Part shown: positions 23,780 through 30,221 of the stretch, piece after piece
Numbering within the stretch: position 1 is the first letter of the stretch
Layout of the letters: each line of letters begins with the position of its first letter
NCBI GenBank assembly: GCA_003135055.1
Contig: PLDF01000203.1
Location: 1-35,341 of the forward strand
Reading direction: 5' to 3'
DNA from: Bryobacterales bacterium
Lineage (GTDB): Bacteria; Acidobacteriota; Terriglobia; Bryobacterales; Bryobacteraceae
Length of the DNA stretch: 35,341 nucleotides
The notes under the pieces: model-generated
What the model saw: the letters and a program-made list of their open reading frames with translations, nothing else
Told to the model about the DNA's origin: nothing
Database searches by the model: none
Translations under genes and position numbers: made by a program

Positions 23780-24071
23780 ACTTCGGGCGATGATGTCGCC
23801 GGAAGCCAGGGCCGAAGCGCGAAGTCTCGCCGACAAGGATCTCAAAGAGATGCCGCTGCACGAACTGCGCGCCGCCCGCCATCTGACACAGCAACAACTC
23901 GCGCAGACCCTTGAGATGACGCAGGCGGCGGTTTCGCAACTGGAACAACGCACGGATGTCTACCTCAGTACGCTGGAGAACTTCGTTGAAGCGATGGGCG
24001 GACGACTGGAAATGTACGCCGTCTTTCCCGATGGGAGAGTGAAACTGGGTCTCGGGCGGGAAGCATCATAG
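23754..24071 (+). CDS. XRE-family antitoxin
   Basis: A 105-residue HTH protein partnered with the preceding toxin. The HTH is around residues 40-70 (LTQQQLAQTLEMTQAAVSQL), followed by TDVYLSTLENFVEAMGGRLE. The GTG start at 23754 is preceded by GAGGAGGAAG and lies within the toxin gene, a common toxin-first arrangement. It has the same length and plan as the antitoxin at 209-526. It is expected to neutralise the toxin and repress the promoter at 23368. A short hairpin, GCCCA-TCAACT-TGGGC, follows its stop codon (24071-24086). Confidence 0.92.
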   Translation: MPKTTKFSELRAMMSPEARAEARSLADKDLKEMPLHELRAARHLTQQQLAQTLEMTQAAVSQLEQRTDVYLSTLENFVEAMGGRLEMYAVFPDGRVKLGLGREAS

Positions 24072-24189
24072 CCCATCAACTTGGGCATCGTCCTTACAGG
24101 GAGACCACATGTTGTCTCCTCCAGCAGACAACAATCAGAATGGCTGGCAACCGCGCGCGAAAGAGCATGCGCGGCGCCATATCCGATGT

Positions 24190-24215
24190 GGAGTCCCGGA
24201 GTCCGCGCGGAGTCC
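24190..24215. repeat. Triple GGAGTCC repeat near the right end of the island
   Basis: GGAGTCC occurs at 24190-24196, 24198-24204 and 24209-24215, about 105 bases inside the right attachment repeat. With the two sites at the left end, this resembles the arm-site layout of tyrosine-integrase elements. No protein in the window is an obvious binder. Confidence 0.45.
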
Positions 24216-24320
24216 AGATCGTGAAAACGGCCTTCTGTGGCGTCCACCGGCGTCCAAATCGCCTCCCGCTAAGCCTTCTGTTTCTGGTGGAATTCCTTGT
24301 AAGCCATTGATATTTCTTAA

Positions 24321-24369
24321 ATGGCATGGAAGAGGTCGACGGTTCGAACCCGTCCAGGTCCACCAAATT
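24321..24369. repeat. Attachment site, right (tRNA-Ala 3' fragment)
   Basis: An exact copy of 22211-22259: anticodon loop, 3' anticodon strand, T arm, acceptor 3' strand, CCA and four bases beyond. It lacks the 5' half of the tRNA, so it cannot make a tRNA. The base before it (A) differs from that in the tRNA gene (C), which sets the left edge of identity exactly at the anticodon loop. Confidence 0.92.
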
Positions 24370-24424
24370 GCTATCCGCATAGCATCGGCGCGTGGACGAA
24401 TCAGGCGGTATACTTGAGGACAGA

Positions 24425-24715
24425 ATGTTCGTCGAGCGCACCGGCAGAATCGATCGACTGGACCGTTCCGCGGACGTCGATTTTTGGCAGCTTCAAGGCG
24501 ACGACGCGATTGTCCGCGCGGCCCTGGAGATGGCCGTGGAATACCATGTCTATCAACTCGGCGACCGACCAGATCATCTCCGACTGGAGAGATCTGTTGT
24601 CCGAATTGGAAACAGGTCGCGTTCGCTTCCTGGTGATCGGCGGTTATGCGGTGATGAAGTACACCGAGCCGTACAACACGAAGGACCTGGACCTGTGGAC
24701 CGATCCTGCGCCTGA
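24425..24715 (+). CDS. Small protein partnered with nucleotidyltransferase
   Basis: A 96-codon frame from ATG 24425, with GAGGA at 24416-24420 as ribosome binding site. The first 60 residues (MFVERTGRIDRLDRSADVDF, then WQLQGDDAIVRAALEMAVEY) look like a compact helical protein of a type I associate with stand-alone nucleotidyltransferases. The last 35 residues are read in a shadow frame of the next gene, so the original stop may have been lost; overlap with the next gene is 170 bases. A role as antitoxin or partner is inference. GTG 24392 is an alternative start. Confidence 0.6.
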   Translation: MFVERTGRIDRLDRSADVDFWQLQGDDAIVRAALEMAVEYHVYQLGDRPDHLRLERSVVRIGNRSRSLPGDRRLCGDEVHRAVQHEGPGPVDRSCA

Positions 24716-25028
24716 GAACGCCAGCCGGCTGTACGACGCGCTTACCCGTTTCGGAGCGCCACTGAAAGGCGTGACCGCGGTGTATTTCACCGTGCCCGGG
24801 AATTTCTATCAGATCGGGGTGTCGCGTTGGCGCGTGGATATCATCACTTCGACGGCGGACGATCTCCCATTCGAAGCTGCCTGGTCCCGGCGGGCTCACA
24901 TGGTCTTGGCCGGCATGCCGGTTCCGGTGATCGGTTTGGAGGACCTCATTGTCACCAAACGGGCGGCGGGACGGCCGGACGACCTGATCGCGATCCGGAA
25001 GCTAGAGGAGCGGCAGCGCCGCAAGTGA
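24546..25028 (+). CDS. Nucleotidyltransferase, AbiEii/DUF6036-like
   Basis: A 160-residue nucleotidyltransferase-fold protein. The active-site pattern is FLVIGGYAVMKY (GG after strand 1) followed by NTKDLDLWTD, supplying the D-x-D metal ligands. The later VDIITSTADDLPFEAAW and IGLEDLIVTKRAAGRPDDLI are typical of small nucleotidyltransferases related to AbiEii toxins, which transfer nucleotides to RNA or protein targets. ATG 24546 is likely; it lies inside the preceding gene. It immediately follows the right edge of the tRNA island and belongs to the chromosome flank rather than to the island. The substrate cannot be read from sequence. Confidence 0.82.
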   Translation: MSINSATDQIISDWRDLLSELETGRVRFLVIGGYAVMKYTEPYNTKDLDLWTDPAPENASRLYDALTRFGAPLKGVTAVYFTVPGNFYQIGVSRWRVDIITSTADDLPFEAAWSRRAHMVLAGMPVPVIGLEDLIVTKRAAGRPDDLIAIRKLEERQRRK

Positions 25029-25083
25029 ACCCATACGAGATAGCGCCTACGCTGTCTGGGTTTGGACGGAACCGGAATCGCGT

Positions 25084-25404
25084 TCAAGATTGAGTTGGGA
25101 ACTCACCGTAACCTCCGTGGCGCGGAATGGGCCGGCCTTTCCTTCGCAAGTACACATCCGCCTCCGCATACCGCAGCGCGGTCTCTTCGGTGATATTCAA
25201 AACCCGAACCGAGGGCTTACCGAGGAATTGCGCCAACTGGGCCGTGTTCTCCGCCCAGCGATTTCCGGCTCGGAATCCGCTGTACAACTCGCCTAATGCA
25301 ACCGCCGGTACCGCAACAGTCGCCGATCACCGCATCACATCGAGAATGCCTTGGTGTCCCCGCCGCAGCGCCGGGTAGGCCGGCGTGTCGAGCAACACAT
25401 TCAC
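25084..25404 (-). pseudogene. VapC-like PIN-domain toxin, broken
   Basis: The frame begins MNVLLDTPAYPALRRGHQGI at GTG 25404, overlapping the antitoxin stop. It meets TGA at 25329-25327 and continues in the same frame with VAVPAVALGELYSGFRAGNR and RYAEADVYLRRKGRPIPR. After that the expected PIN C-terminus (the N-D-x-W and later acidic residues) is replaced by unrelated sequence, HGGYGEFPTQS. The usual N after the first aspartate is P here. So the gene has an internal stop, lost its last third and has an altered active-site motif. VapC toxins are RNases; this copy is almost certainly inactive. Confidence 0.82.
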
Positions 25405-25685
25405 CCGGCCGGCGCCCAGTCCGCGGGATCCACTTGACGCATCCCGGCTAAAGCAGCGTCGAACGCATCAGCCTCCGTGTTCGACCACGTTCCACAGCAC
25501 TCCTCGAAATCGGAGTTCCTGGCCGGTTTGCGCAGCGATGCTTCCAGCAACCGAAGGGCGGCCTTATTGAGGCTGATTCCTTCGCGCCGGCTGATTCCAA
25601 GAATGGCTTTTTCAACCTCTTTAGGCAGGTTCCTGAGAGAAAGCGTCACAGATTTGACTATGGCATATAGCGATGCAAAACGCAT
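25401..25685 (-). CDS. VapB-type antitoxin, ribbon-helix-helix
   Basis: A small antitoxin with VTLSLRNLPKEVEKAI as the ribbon-helix-helix core and LNKAALRLLEASLRKPARNS next, then an acidic toxin-binding tail. The start could be ATG 25685 or GTG 25649 (directly at VTLSLRN); the operator-like palindromes overlap the ATG and favour the GTG. It ends in a 3-4-base overlap with the VapC-like pseudogene. It appears intact and may still repress its promoter or act on a related toxin elsewhere. Confidence 0.72.
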   Translation of the reverse strand: MRFASLYAIVKSVTLSLRNLPKEVEKAILGISRREGISLNKAALRLLEASLRKPARNSDFEECCGTWSNTEADAFDAALAGMRQVDPADWAPAG

Positions 25686-25698
25686 CACAATCTGATGC
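25672..25698. promoter_or_regulatory. Operator candidate of the vapBC-like pair
   Basis: Inverted repeat GATGC-AAAAC-GCATC (25672-25686) followed by the palindrome GATGCATC, giving three or four GATGC half-sites in 27 bases. It lies directly upstream of the antitoxin core reading frame, with a possible -10 box TATATG (25669-25664, minus). Ribbon-helix-helix antitoxins bind such repeated half-sites. Confidence 0.5.
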
Positions 25699-25713
25699 AT
25701 CGACCCGGCAATC

Positions 25714-26313
25714 TCACTTGGCCGTCCACAGCTCCACCAATCGCCGCCGGTCCTCATCCGACATTCCCGAATGCTTGCGAATATCGCTCCGCGCCGAAAG
25801 CTGCCTGCGGTAGCGCGCAAAATACTCCGTGATGTCGCCGCCGTACTGGAAGCTGTACATGATGTCGGCGAAAGCGGCAGTGTGCGCCAACCCCAACGCA
25901 TGGCCGGTTTCATGGAGACACGTCAGATAGACGATGGTCTCGCGAAGCAGTGTGTCCGTCTCGTCCGGCGGCACGACGGCCGGCAGCACGTACACCTCCG
26001 CCCCGCGGACCCCGTCCACCACAATCGGCCGCGCTTCGCCGAAGAGTCCGTCGTTGCCGTTCACCCAATGAACGCGAATCTGAGCTTTGCCGGGCTCGGC
26101 GATTTTTTGCAGCGTCAACTTACCCGCCGACGCCGTCTGCCATGCCTCCATGGCCCACTCCGCCAGTTCCGGATCGCCCGCATGGCAGCCGCTCTCGGGC
26201 TTCGAGCACGGTTCCACCCAATACCGCAATGTGGCGCCTTGGGCGGCGCAACCAACCAGGGCGGCGCAACCAACCCGTAAGAATAGTAGAGTCCTCACGC
26301 CAGTCCGGTTCAA
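25714..26313 (-). CDS. Secreted metzincin-type (matrixin-like) protease
   Basis: A 199-residue exported protein with the extended zinc motif HETGHALGLAH (His134, Glu135, His138, His144) and a Met-turn candidate at DIMYSF (Met152), as in matrixins. The N-terminus is hydrophobic and contains LVGC, a possible lipobox (Cys22), so it may be a lipoprotein. The domain is minimal, with no prodomain seen. It overlaps the upstream TIGR03435 gene by 4 bases, so the two are cotranslated. Peptidase activity is inference from motifs; the substrate is unknown. Confidence 0.85.
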   Translation of the reverse strand: MNRTGVRTLLFLRVGCAALVGCAAQGATLRYWVEPCSKPESGCHAGDPELAEWAMEAWQTASAGKLTLQKIAEPGKAQIRVHWVNGNDGLFGEARPIVVDGVRGAEVYVLPAVVPPDETDTLLRETIVYLTCLHETGHALGLAHTAAFADIMYSFQYGGDITEYFARYRRQLSARSDIRKHSGMSDEDRRRLVELWTAK

Positions 26314-27098
26314 TTCTCCGACGCTTTCTCCGCGCGGTCGATCACCAGCACTTCCGTCGGAACCTTGCGCGGCTCCAGTTTAAGCCCAAGCTGCTCCTGT
26401 AACGCCGCAAAGACTGAAGGACCGTTGGCCAAATCCACGGCAGCGGCCGCCGGCTTGTCTCCACCGGAGGGCGGCCTCGCCTGCATGTCGTCCGGCGTCC
26501 ATTTCAACTGGAAATCGAATTCTCCCTCGACTCCCGTCAAATCGGCCACTGGCAGGTGGATTACTTCGGAAAGCTTCTGCGCCAGTTGGTGCATGCTACA
26601 CGCTTCGCAATCGATGGCGTTTCTGCTGGAATTCGACCGGGACTCGGCATCGGGCTGCGAGCGCTTCGCCTTCAGCCCGCTTTTTGCTGCCACCAGCGCG
26701 TAGCCGGGAAGCTCCCTTGTCTCCCAGTGAAACGCCAGCTTGAACCGCTCGGATAGCAATCGCTGGAGCATCTCCATAAGTTCGCGATCCCCGGCTGGAC
26801 CGGCGGCCTTAGCGTCGATGTCGTAACGGTCTTCACCGGCCCACTTCGGACCGCCTACGATCTGGGATTCCTGCACGTCATAGGCCCCCCGCATACAGCG
26901 CTTCAAAGTAACGTTCCGCGCGCTGATGCCGCCCTTCCTTGTCGTGATGCCTGAGCTGCTGCCGGGCTCGGCCTTGCTCGGTTTGATGGACGCCGCCTCA
27001 AAAGCCGGCGCGGGCGCCGCCTGGCCGAACGACCGCACAGCCTGCGTAAGAACCAATGCTGCCAGCAGTACTCGCTTCCTACCGGCCAGGATTCCCAT
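26310..27098 (-). CDS. TIGR03435 family protein
   Basis: A 262-residue member of TIGR03435, a family expanded in soil acidobacteria. Hallmarks are FEAASIKPSK near the mature N-terminus, ARNVTLKRCMRGAYDVQESQ and GGPKWAGEDRYDIDAKA, then LLSERFKLAFHWETRELPGY and the late VFAALQEQLGLKLEPRKVPT. The start is ATG 27098, leading into a signal peptide (VLLAALVLTQAVRSFG); the frame extends to 27158 without support. Function is not known; many members lie next to peptidase or sensor genes, as here with the metalloprotease. Confidence 0.92.
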   Translation of the reverse strand: MGILAGRKRVLLAALVLTQAVRSFGQAAPAPAFEAASIKPSKAEPGSSSGITTRKGGISARNVTLKRCMRGAYDVQESQIVGGPKWAGEDRYDIDAKAAGPAGDRELMEMLQRLLSERFKLAFHWETRELPGYALVAAKSGLKAKRSQPDAESRSNSSRNAIDCEACSMHQLAQKLSEVIHLPVADLTGVEGEFDFQLKWTPDDMQARPPSGGDKPAAAAVDLANGPSVFAALQEQLGLKLEPRKVPTEVLVIDRAEKASEN

Positions 27099-27190
27099 TC
27101 TCGGCTCCAGCTTTCCAGTATATAACCGAGTACCGTCCGCCCAGACCCGTGCAGCCATCTGTTAGGATCGAGCTAAACGAGGTATTAAAA

Positions 27191-27841
27191 ATGGCTTCTC
27201 CTCTGCAATTCTTTCTGACACTGTCTCTGGGAAGCGCGCTCTTGCACGCCGCCTCTCTACCGGTTCCGCCACCCGCGCTCGACCCGGCGCCCGCCGCGCC
27301 TGGCGTGCAGACCGCGGTGCTCTCAGGCGGATGCTTCTGGGGAGTGGACGCTGTGTTCAAGCATGTAAAGGGCGTCTCGAAGGTGGTCTCCGGGTATGCC
27401 GGCGGCACGGCCGCGACGGCCGATTATGAAACCGTGAGTTCCGGCCGCACAGGGCACGCCGAGTCGGTCCAGGTCACCTTCGATCCTGCCCGGATCACCT
27501 ACGGACAACTTCTCCGCGTCTTCTTCTCGGTGGCGCACGACCCCACCGAATGGAACCGCCAGGGGCCGGATGAAGGTACGCAATACCGCTCGGTGATTTT
27601 CTACGCCGACGACGAGCAGAAGCGCGTCGCCGAAGCGTATATCGCGCAACTCAATCAGGCCAAGGCGTTTCGCAAAGCGATCGTCACCCAGGTAGTCGCC
27701 TCGGCTGGCTTCTACCCCGCCGAGGCCTATCATCAGGACTTCCTGCGGCGTAATCCGAACTATCCCTATATTGTGGTGAACGATCTTCCGAAGCTCGGCC
27801 AGCTTAAGAAGCAATTCCCCGAACTTTACGACGGGAAGTAG
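27191..27841 (+). CDS. msrA: Peptide methionine sulfoxide reductase A, exported
   Basis: A 216-residue MsrA that reduces methionine-S-sulfoxide in proteins. The catalytic motif is SGGCFWGVD (Cys48), followed by SGYAGGTAATADYETVSSGR, then HDPTEWNRQGPDEGTQYRS and YHQDFLRRNP. An N-terminal signal peptide (FFLTLSLGSALLHAAS) indicates a periplasmic form. No C-terminal resolving cysteine is present (it ends ELYDGK), so recycling must use another thiol. No msrB is next to it. ATG 27191 gives a typical exported N-terminus. Confidence 0.95.
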   Translation: MASPLQFFLTLSLGSALLHAASLPVPPPALDPAPAAPGVQTAVLSGGCFWGVDAVFKHVKGVSKVVSGYAGGTAATADYETVSSGRTGHAESVQVTFDPARITYGQLLRVFFSVAHDPTEWNRQGPDEGTQYRSVIFYADDEQKRVAEAYIAQLNQAKAFRKAIVTQVVASAGFYPAEAYHQDFLRRNPNYPYIVVNDLPKLGQLKKQFPELYDGK

Positions 27842-28083
27842 GCGCCAGGCCCGCAGCCTAAATCGCCGTCGAAGCCGGCGTCACTGAGCTTTGGGGGAGG
27901 AGTGCTATTGTTCTTGTGGGGCACGGCCGAAAACCTCGCCTCAAGCTCCTCCCAAACGCGCGACGTCCCAGCGGGTGGTTGCATCTATATATCGAGGGGA
28001 AGGAGTGTGCCCTGGCGAGGTTTTCATCATTTTCATCACCTTTGGTGGCCCGCAGGGCCATGCCGACAGGTTGGCAAACCCGC

Positions 28084-28228
28084 GGCGGATTGTTAAATCC
28101 GCCCGCTGGAGTTACCGACATCCCGAGATTGCTGAAGAACCCTTCCTGCGTTGACAAATGTAGAGTCTCAGAGCCCGCGTTTGCCTACTCGCAGCAGCGG
28201 GTTAAACCCCGGCGGATCGCAATCCGCC
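28084..28228. repeat. Two GGCGGAT-type hairpins
   Basis: GGCGGATT-GTTA-AATCCGCC (28084-28103) and GGCGGAT-CGCA-ATCCGCC (28211-28228). Both have 4-base loops and are preceded by similar AAACCC(G)CGG sequence, so they are copies of one short palindromic repeat family, about 127 bases apart. Confidence 0.7.
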
Positions 28229-28295
28229 GCGGATTGACTATCTCAATGTCACTTACTATTTGGATGCCAGGTGACTATTCTGCACAAATTGTAGA

Positions 28296-28401
28296 GCGGA
28301 CCCCCTGGTCCGCGGCCGACCCCCTGGTCGGCCTCTCTGGGCGCTGATTTGGCTCGGCGAAGAGCGGGTCCAGGGGGACCCGCGCGGACCAGGGGGTCCG
28401 C
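28296..28401. repeat. Cluster of four REP-like hairpins
   Basis: Four palindromes share a CCCT/AGGG loop. GCGGACC-CCCT-GGTCCGC (28296-28313) is followed by GGCCGACC-CCCT-GGTCGGCC (28313-28332). On the other side are GCGGGTCC-AGGG-GGACCCGC (28364-28383) and GCGGACC-AGGG-GGTCCGC (28384-28401). The outer two form a perfect 19-bp inverted repeat with each other, so the whole is a palindrome of palindromes around a 31-base centre. Compensatory differences between stems show that base pairing is conserved. Confidence 0.85.
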
Positions 28402-28447
28402 CCCACAGCCTTGTTCACAATTCCCAGTTCCGGGGAAGGTCTCCTAT

Positions 28448-28494
28448 GCGTCTGCGAGAATGCAGTGGAAATCCACCTGCTCTGACGCAGACGC
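28448..28494. other. Long imperfect stem-loop
   Basis: The outer stem GCGTCTGCG (28448-28456) pairs with CGCAGACGC (28486-28494), 9 bp. The inner stem GCAG-TGGA pairs with TCCA-c-CTGC (28462-28480) and has a 2-base loop. The two are separated by an asymmetric internal loop. No RNA family is recognised. It could be a structured leader, a small RNA or another repeat type. Confidence 0.45.
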
Positions 28495-28639
28495 TCGCTT
28501 GGATACCAAGAGAGGTTCACCGGGGAAGCGCACGCGGAAGGGGACACGCCAAGCCCCGAAGGGATCGCACGACGTTCTAACTCTCTGTGCTATCCAAGAT
28601 GCCCTATCGGCTCTTGCGCTAAGGCTCGTGATATGATTT

Positions 28640-28670
28640 CCCCGAGTCGCTTTAGCGCGACTCGCCGGGG
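28640..28670 (+). promoter_or_regulatory. Leader hairpin upstream of the esterase gene
   Basis: The 7-bp stem GAGTCGC-TTTAGC-GCGACTC (28644-28663), extended by CCCC/GGGG across a 3-base bulge, lies 80 bases before the esterase ATG. A possible -10 box TATGAT at 28632-28637 would place it at the start of the leader; the matching -35 box is weak. Confidence 0.4.
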
Positions 28671-28749
28671 TTCAACCAGGCACAAAACAAGCTGGTCGTG
28701 TCCCCCGTGCCGCGGAAATTGGCGTCACTAAGAGAAAAAGGAGTCCCTA

Positions 28750-29907
28750 ATGTTCCGTCTTCCAAGCATCGCGTTGTTGATCGGCCTGATTACCGGCGTG
28801 TATCCGGCAATGGCCCAAGCTCCGGCCGCCCCTCCAACCGCAGCCACAGGCCCAACGCGCCCGGCTGCGCCGACCCGCGATCCCCACACGCCCGGTTATG
28901 TCACGGCGAAAGAGTTACCCGATGGCGACAACGCTCCGGTGAAGGCCGACGGAAACTTCATCCTCGGCCCCACACACAACGCGGCGCCGGAGATGACCGC
29001 GCAGGAAGGCGTGCCGCAGGGCACGGTCTTCGACTTCACTATGGAATCGGCCGACAGCAAGTTCTATCCCGGCATCGCGCGCGTGACCAACGCCGGCGGC
29101 CAGACAGCCCCCACCGGCCAGACAGCCCCCGCCGGCGCCGGCAGGATGGGAGTAACCAGTCACCCCGCTCCGTATACTCGCCGCGTGGCTGTGTATGTCC
29201 CCAAACAATACGTCCCCGGCACGGCCGCGCCGTTCATCGTCGGGGCGGACGGAATTGACCGGGCGTTATTCACGGCCCTCGATAATCTGATCGCCCAGCA
29301 TCGCGTACCCGTGATGATCGCCGTCTCCATCGGCAACGGCGGGGGCGACGCCCAGGGAAGCGAGCGCGGACTGGAATACGACACCATGTCGAGCCTGTAC
29401 GCGGAGTTCGTCGAGAAAGAAGTGCTGCCTCTCGTCGAGAAGCAAGCCAACGTGAAACTGACCAAAGATCCCGAGGGCCGGGCGACCATGGGCGGCAGCT
29501 CCGGCGGCTCGTGCGCCCTGATCATGGCGTGGTATCACCCCGAGCTATACCACCGCGTTCTCACTTACTCGGGCACCTACGTGAACCAGCAGTGGCCGGT
29601 GAATCCCGAGACTCCCCACGGCGCGTGGGAGTTCCATGAACACCTCATCCCCAACGCTCCGGCCAAGCCGCTGCGCATCTGGATGGAAGTCGGCGACCGG
29701 GACAATTTCAGCGCGCGCGACAACCTCCACGACTGGGTGGTCGCCAATGAGAACATGGCCAAAGTGCTGGCCGACAAGGGCTATCGTTATCAGTTTGTAT
29801 TTGCGCGTAACGCCGGACATACCGACCGCACCGTGAAACAGCAAACCCTGCCCGAGGCTCTGGAATACATATGGCAGGGGTACCCTGTCGCGGGGCCGAA
29901 GAATTGA
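28750..29907 (+). CDS. Secreted Fes-like esterase (alpha/beta hydrolase)
   Basis: A 385-residue exported protein (signal peptide MFRLPSIALLIGLITG to about residue 22) with an alanine/proline-rich stretch, a linker domain (GTVFDFTMESADSKFYPGIA) and a putative-esterase domain related to enterochelin esterase. The nucleophile elbow is MGGSSGGS with Ser251. RIWMEVGDRDNF supplies the usual acidic region, and His357 is in NAGHTDRT. Relatives hydrolyse carbohydrate esters or siderophores. A small in-frame duplication (GQTAP twice) lies near residue 118. The ATG is preceded by AAAAAGGAG. The substrate is not evident. Confidence 0.9.
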   Translation: MFRLPSIALLIGLITGVYPAMAQAPAAPPTAATGPTRPAAPTRDPHTPGYVTAKELPDGDNAPVKADGNFILGPTHNAAPEMTAQEGVPQGTVFDFTMESADSKFYPGIARVTNAGGQTAPTGQTAPAGAGRMGVTSHPAPYTRRVAVYVPKQYVPGTAAPFIVGADGIDRALFTALDNLIAQHRVPVMIAVSIGNGGGDAQGSERGLEYDTMSSLYAEFVEKEVLPLVEKQANVKLTKDPEGRATMGGSSGGSCALIMAWYHPELYHRVLTYSGTYVNQQWPVNPETPHGAWEFHEHLIPNAPAKPLRIWMEVGDRDNFSARDNLHDWVVANENMAKVLADKGYRYQFVFARNAGHTDRTVKQQTLPEALEYIWQGYPVAGPKN

Positions 29908-30221
29908 TTGGAGCCGGAGAACCGATTGGAGTAGTGTCGCGCGGGCCTGCTGCGCGCGCTCCCCGTTGGCGCGCATAGGTTTGCGTTTTTGTGGGGCCGG
30001 CGCTTTCGCCTGCCAACCGTTCACGGCTTCTGGCGGTCGCGGCTCCCTTTCGCACTCGGCGCGTTTTCAGCTTGCTTACAGAGCCGCGACCGTTAGAGCG
30101 TTCGCCGAGAGCCGGCTCCCCCCACTCCCCCCAGATGGATGCAAAATAGTCTCTCCAAATCCGCTACAATTAGGAGCCATCACGGCGCGCTGGCGCGCCC
30201 ACCAAGCCGGATGAAAATGGG
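29908..30221. other. Intergenic region before the DUF1549 gene
   Basis: 314 bases with no supportable gene. It has a 12-bp perfect inverted repeat (30034-30045 and 30081-30092) and a weak -10-like TACAAT at 30165-30170, about 50 bases before the next ATG. Confidence 0.5.
30034..30092. repeat. 12-bp inverted repeat
   Basis: CGGTCGCGGCTC (30034-30045) and GAGCCGCGACCG (30081-30092) are perfect reverse complements separated by 35 bases. The type (GC-rich arms around a less GC-rich centre) is like the other extragenic palindromes of the window. Confidence 0.7.

Larger units (their letters stand above)
22211..24369. mobile_element. Integrase-less genomic island in tRNA-Ala
   Basis: A 2,110-base unit bounded by 49-bp perfect direct repeats of the tRNA-Ala 3' part. 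It contains a frameshifted nuclease-like gene, an intact toxin/antitoxin pair with its own strong promoter, and terminal non-coding stretches with GGAGTCC repeats. No integrase, excisionase or replication gene is present, so it is either a decayed island or a small element moved by an integrase encoded elsewhere. The direct repeats and tRNA placement are seen in the sequence; mobility is inference. Confidence 0.85.
24072..24424. other. Right end of the island and flank, non-coding
   Basis: 353 bases without a gene I can support. Within the island part are a hairpin GTTGTCT-8-AGACAAC (24111-24132), three GGAGTCC repeats, and the right attachment repeat at 24321-24369. Apparent frames across the tRNA copy (for example minus-strand WTWTGSNRRPLPCH) are the familiar false proteins produced by translating tRNA sequence. 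Confidence 0.6.
27842..28749. other. Palindrome-rich 0.9-kb intergenic region
   Basis: 908 bases without a supportable gene between msrA and the esterase. It contains hairpins at 28046-28060, 28084-28103 and 28211-28228, a cluster of four at 28296-28401, a long hairpin at 28448-28494 and one at 28640-28670. Open frames here are short and built from the repeats. Confidence 0.7.

Noticed and set aside
24135..24899. 254-codon minus-strand frame across the right attachment site
   Set aside because: It contains the translated tRNA fragment and the antisense of the nucleotidyltransferase gene; no family content.
28046..28401. CRISPR array
   Set aside because: The palindromes are not regularly spaced, the spacers differ strongly in size, and no cas gene is nearby.
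28349..28636. 95-codon frame in the repeat-rich spacer
   Set aside because: It is built from palindromic repeats, with no ribosome binding site or family.
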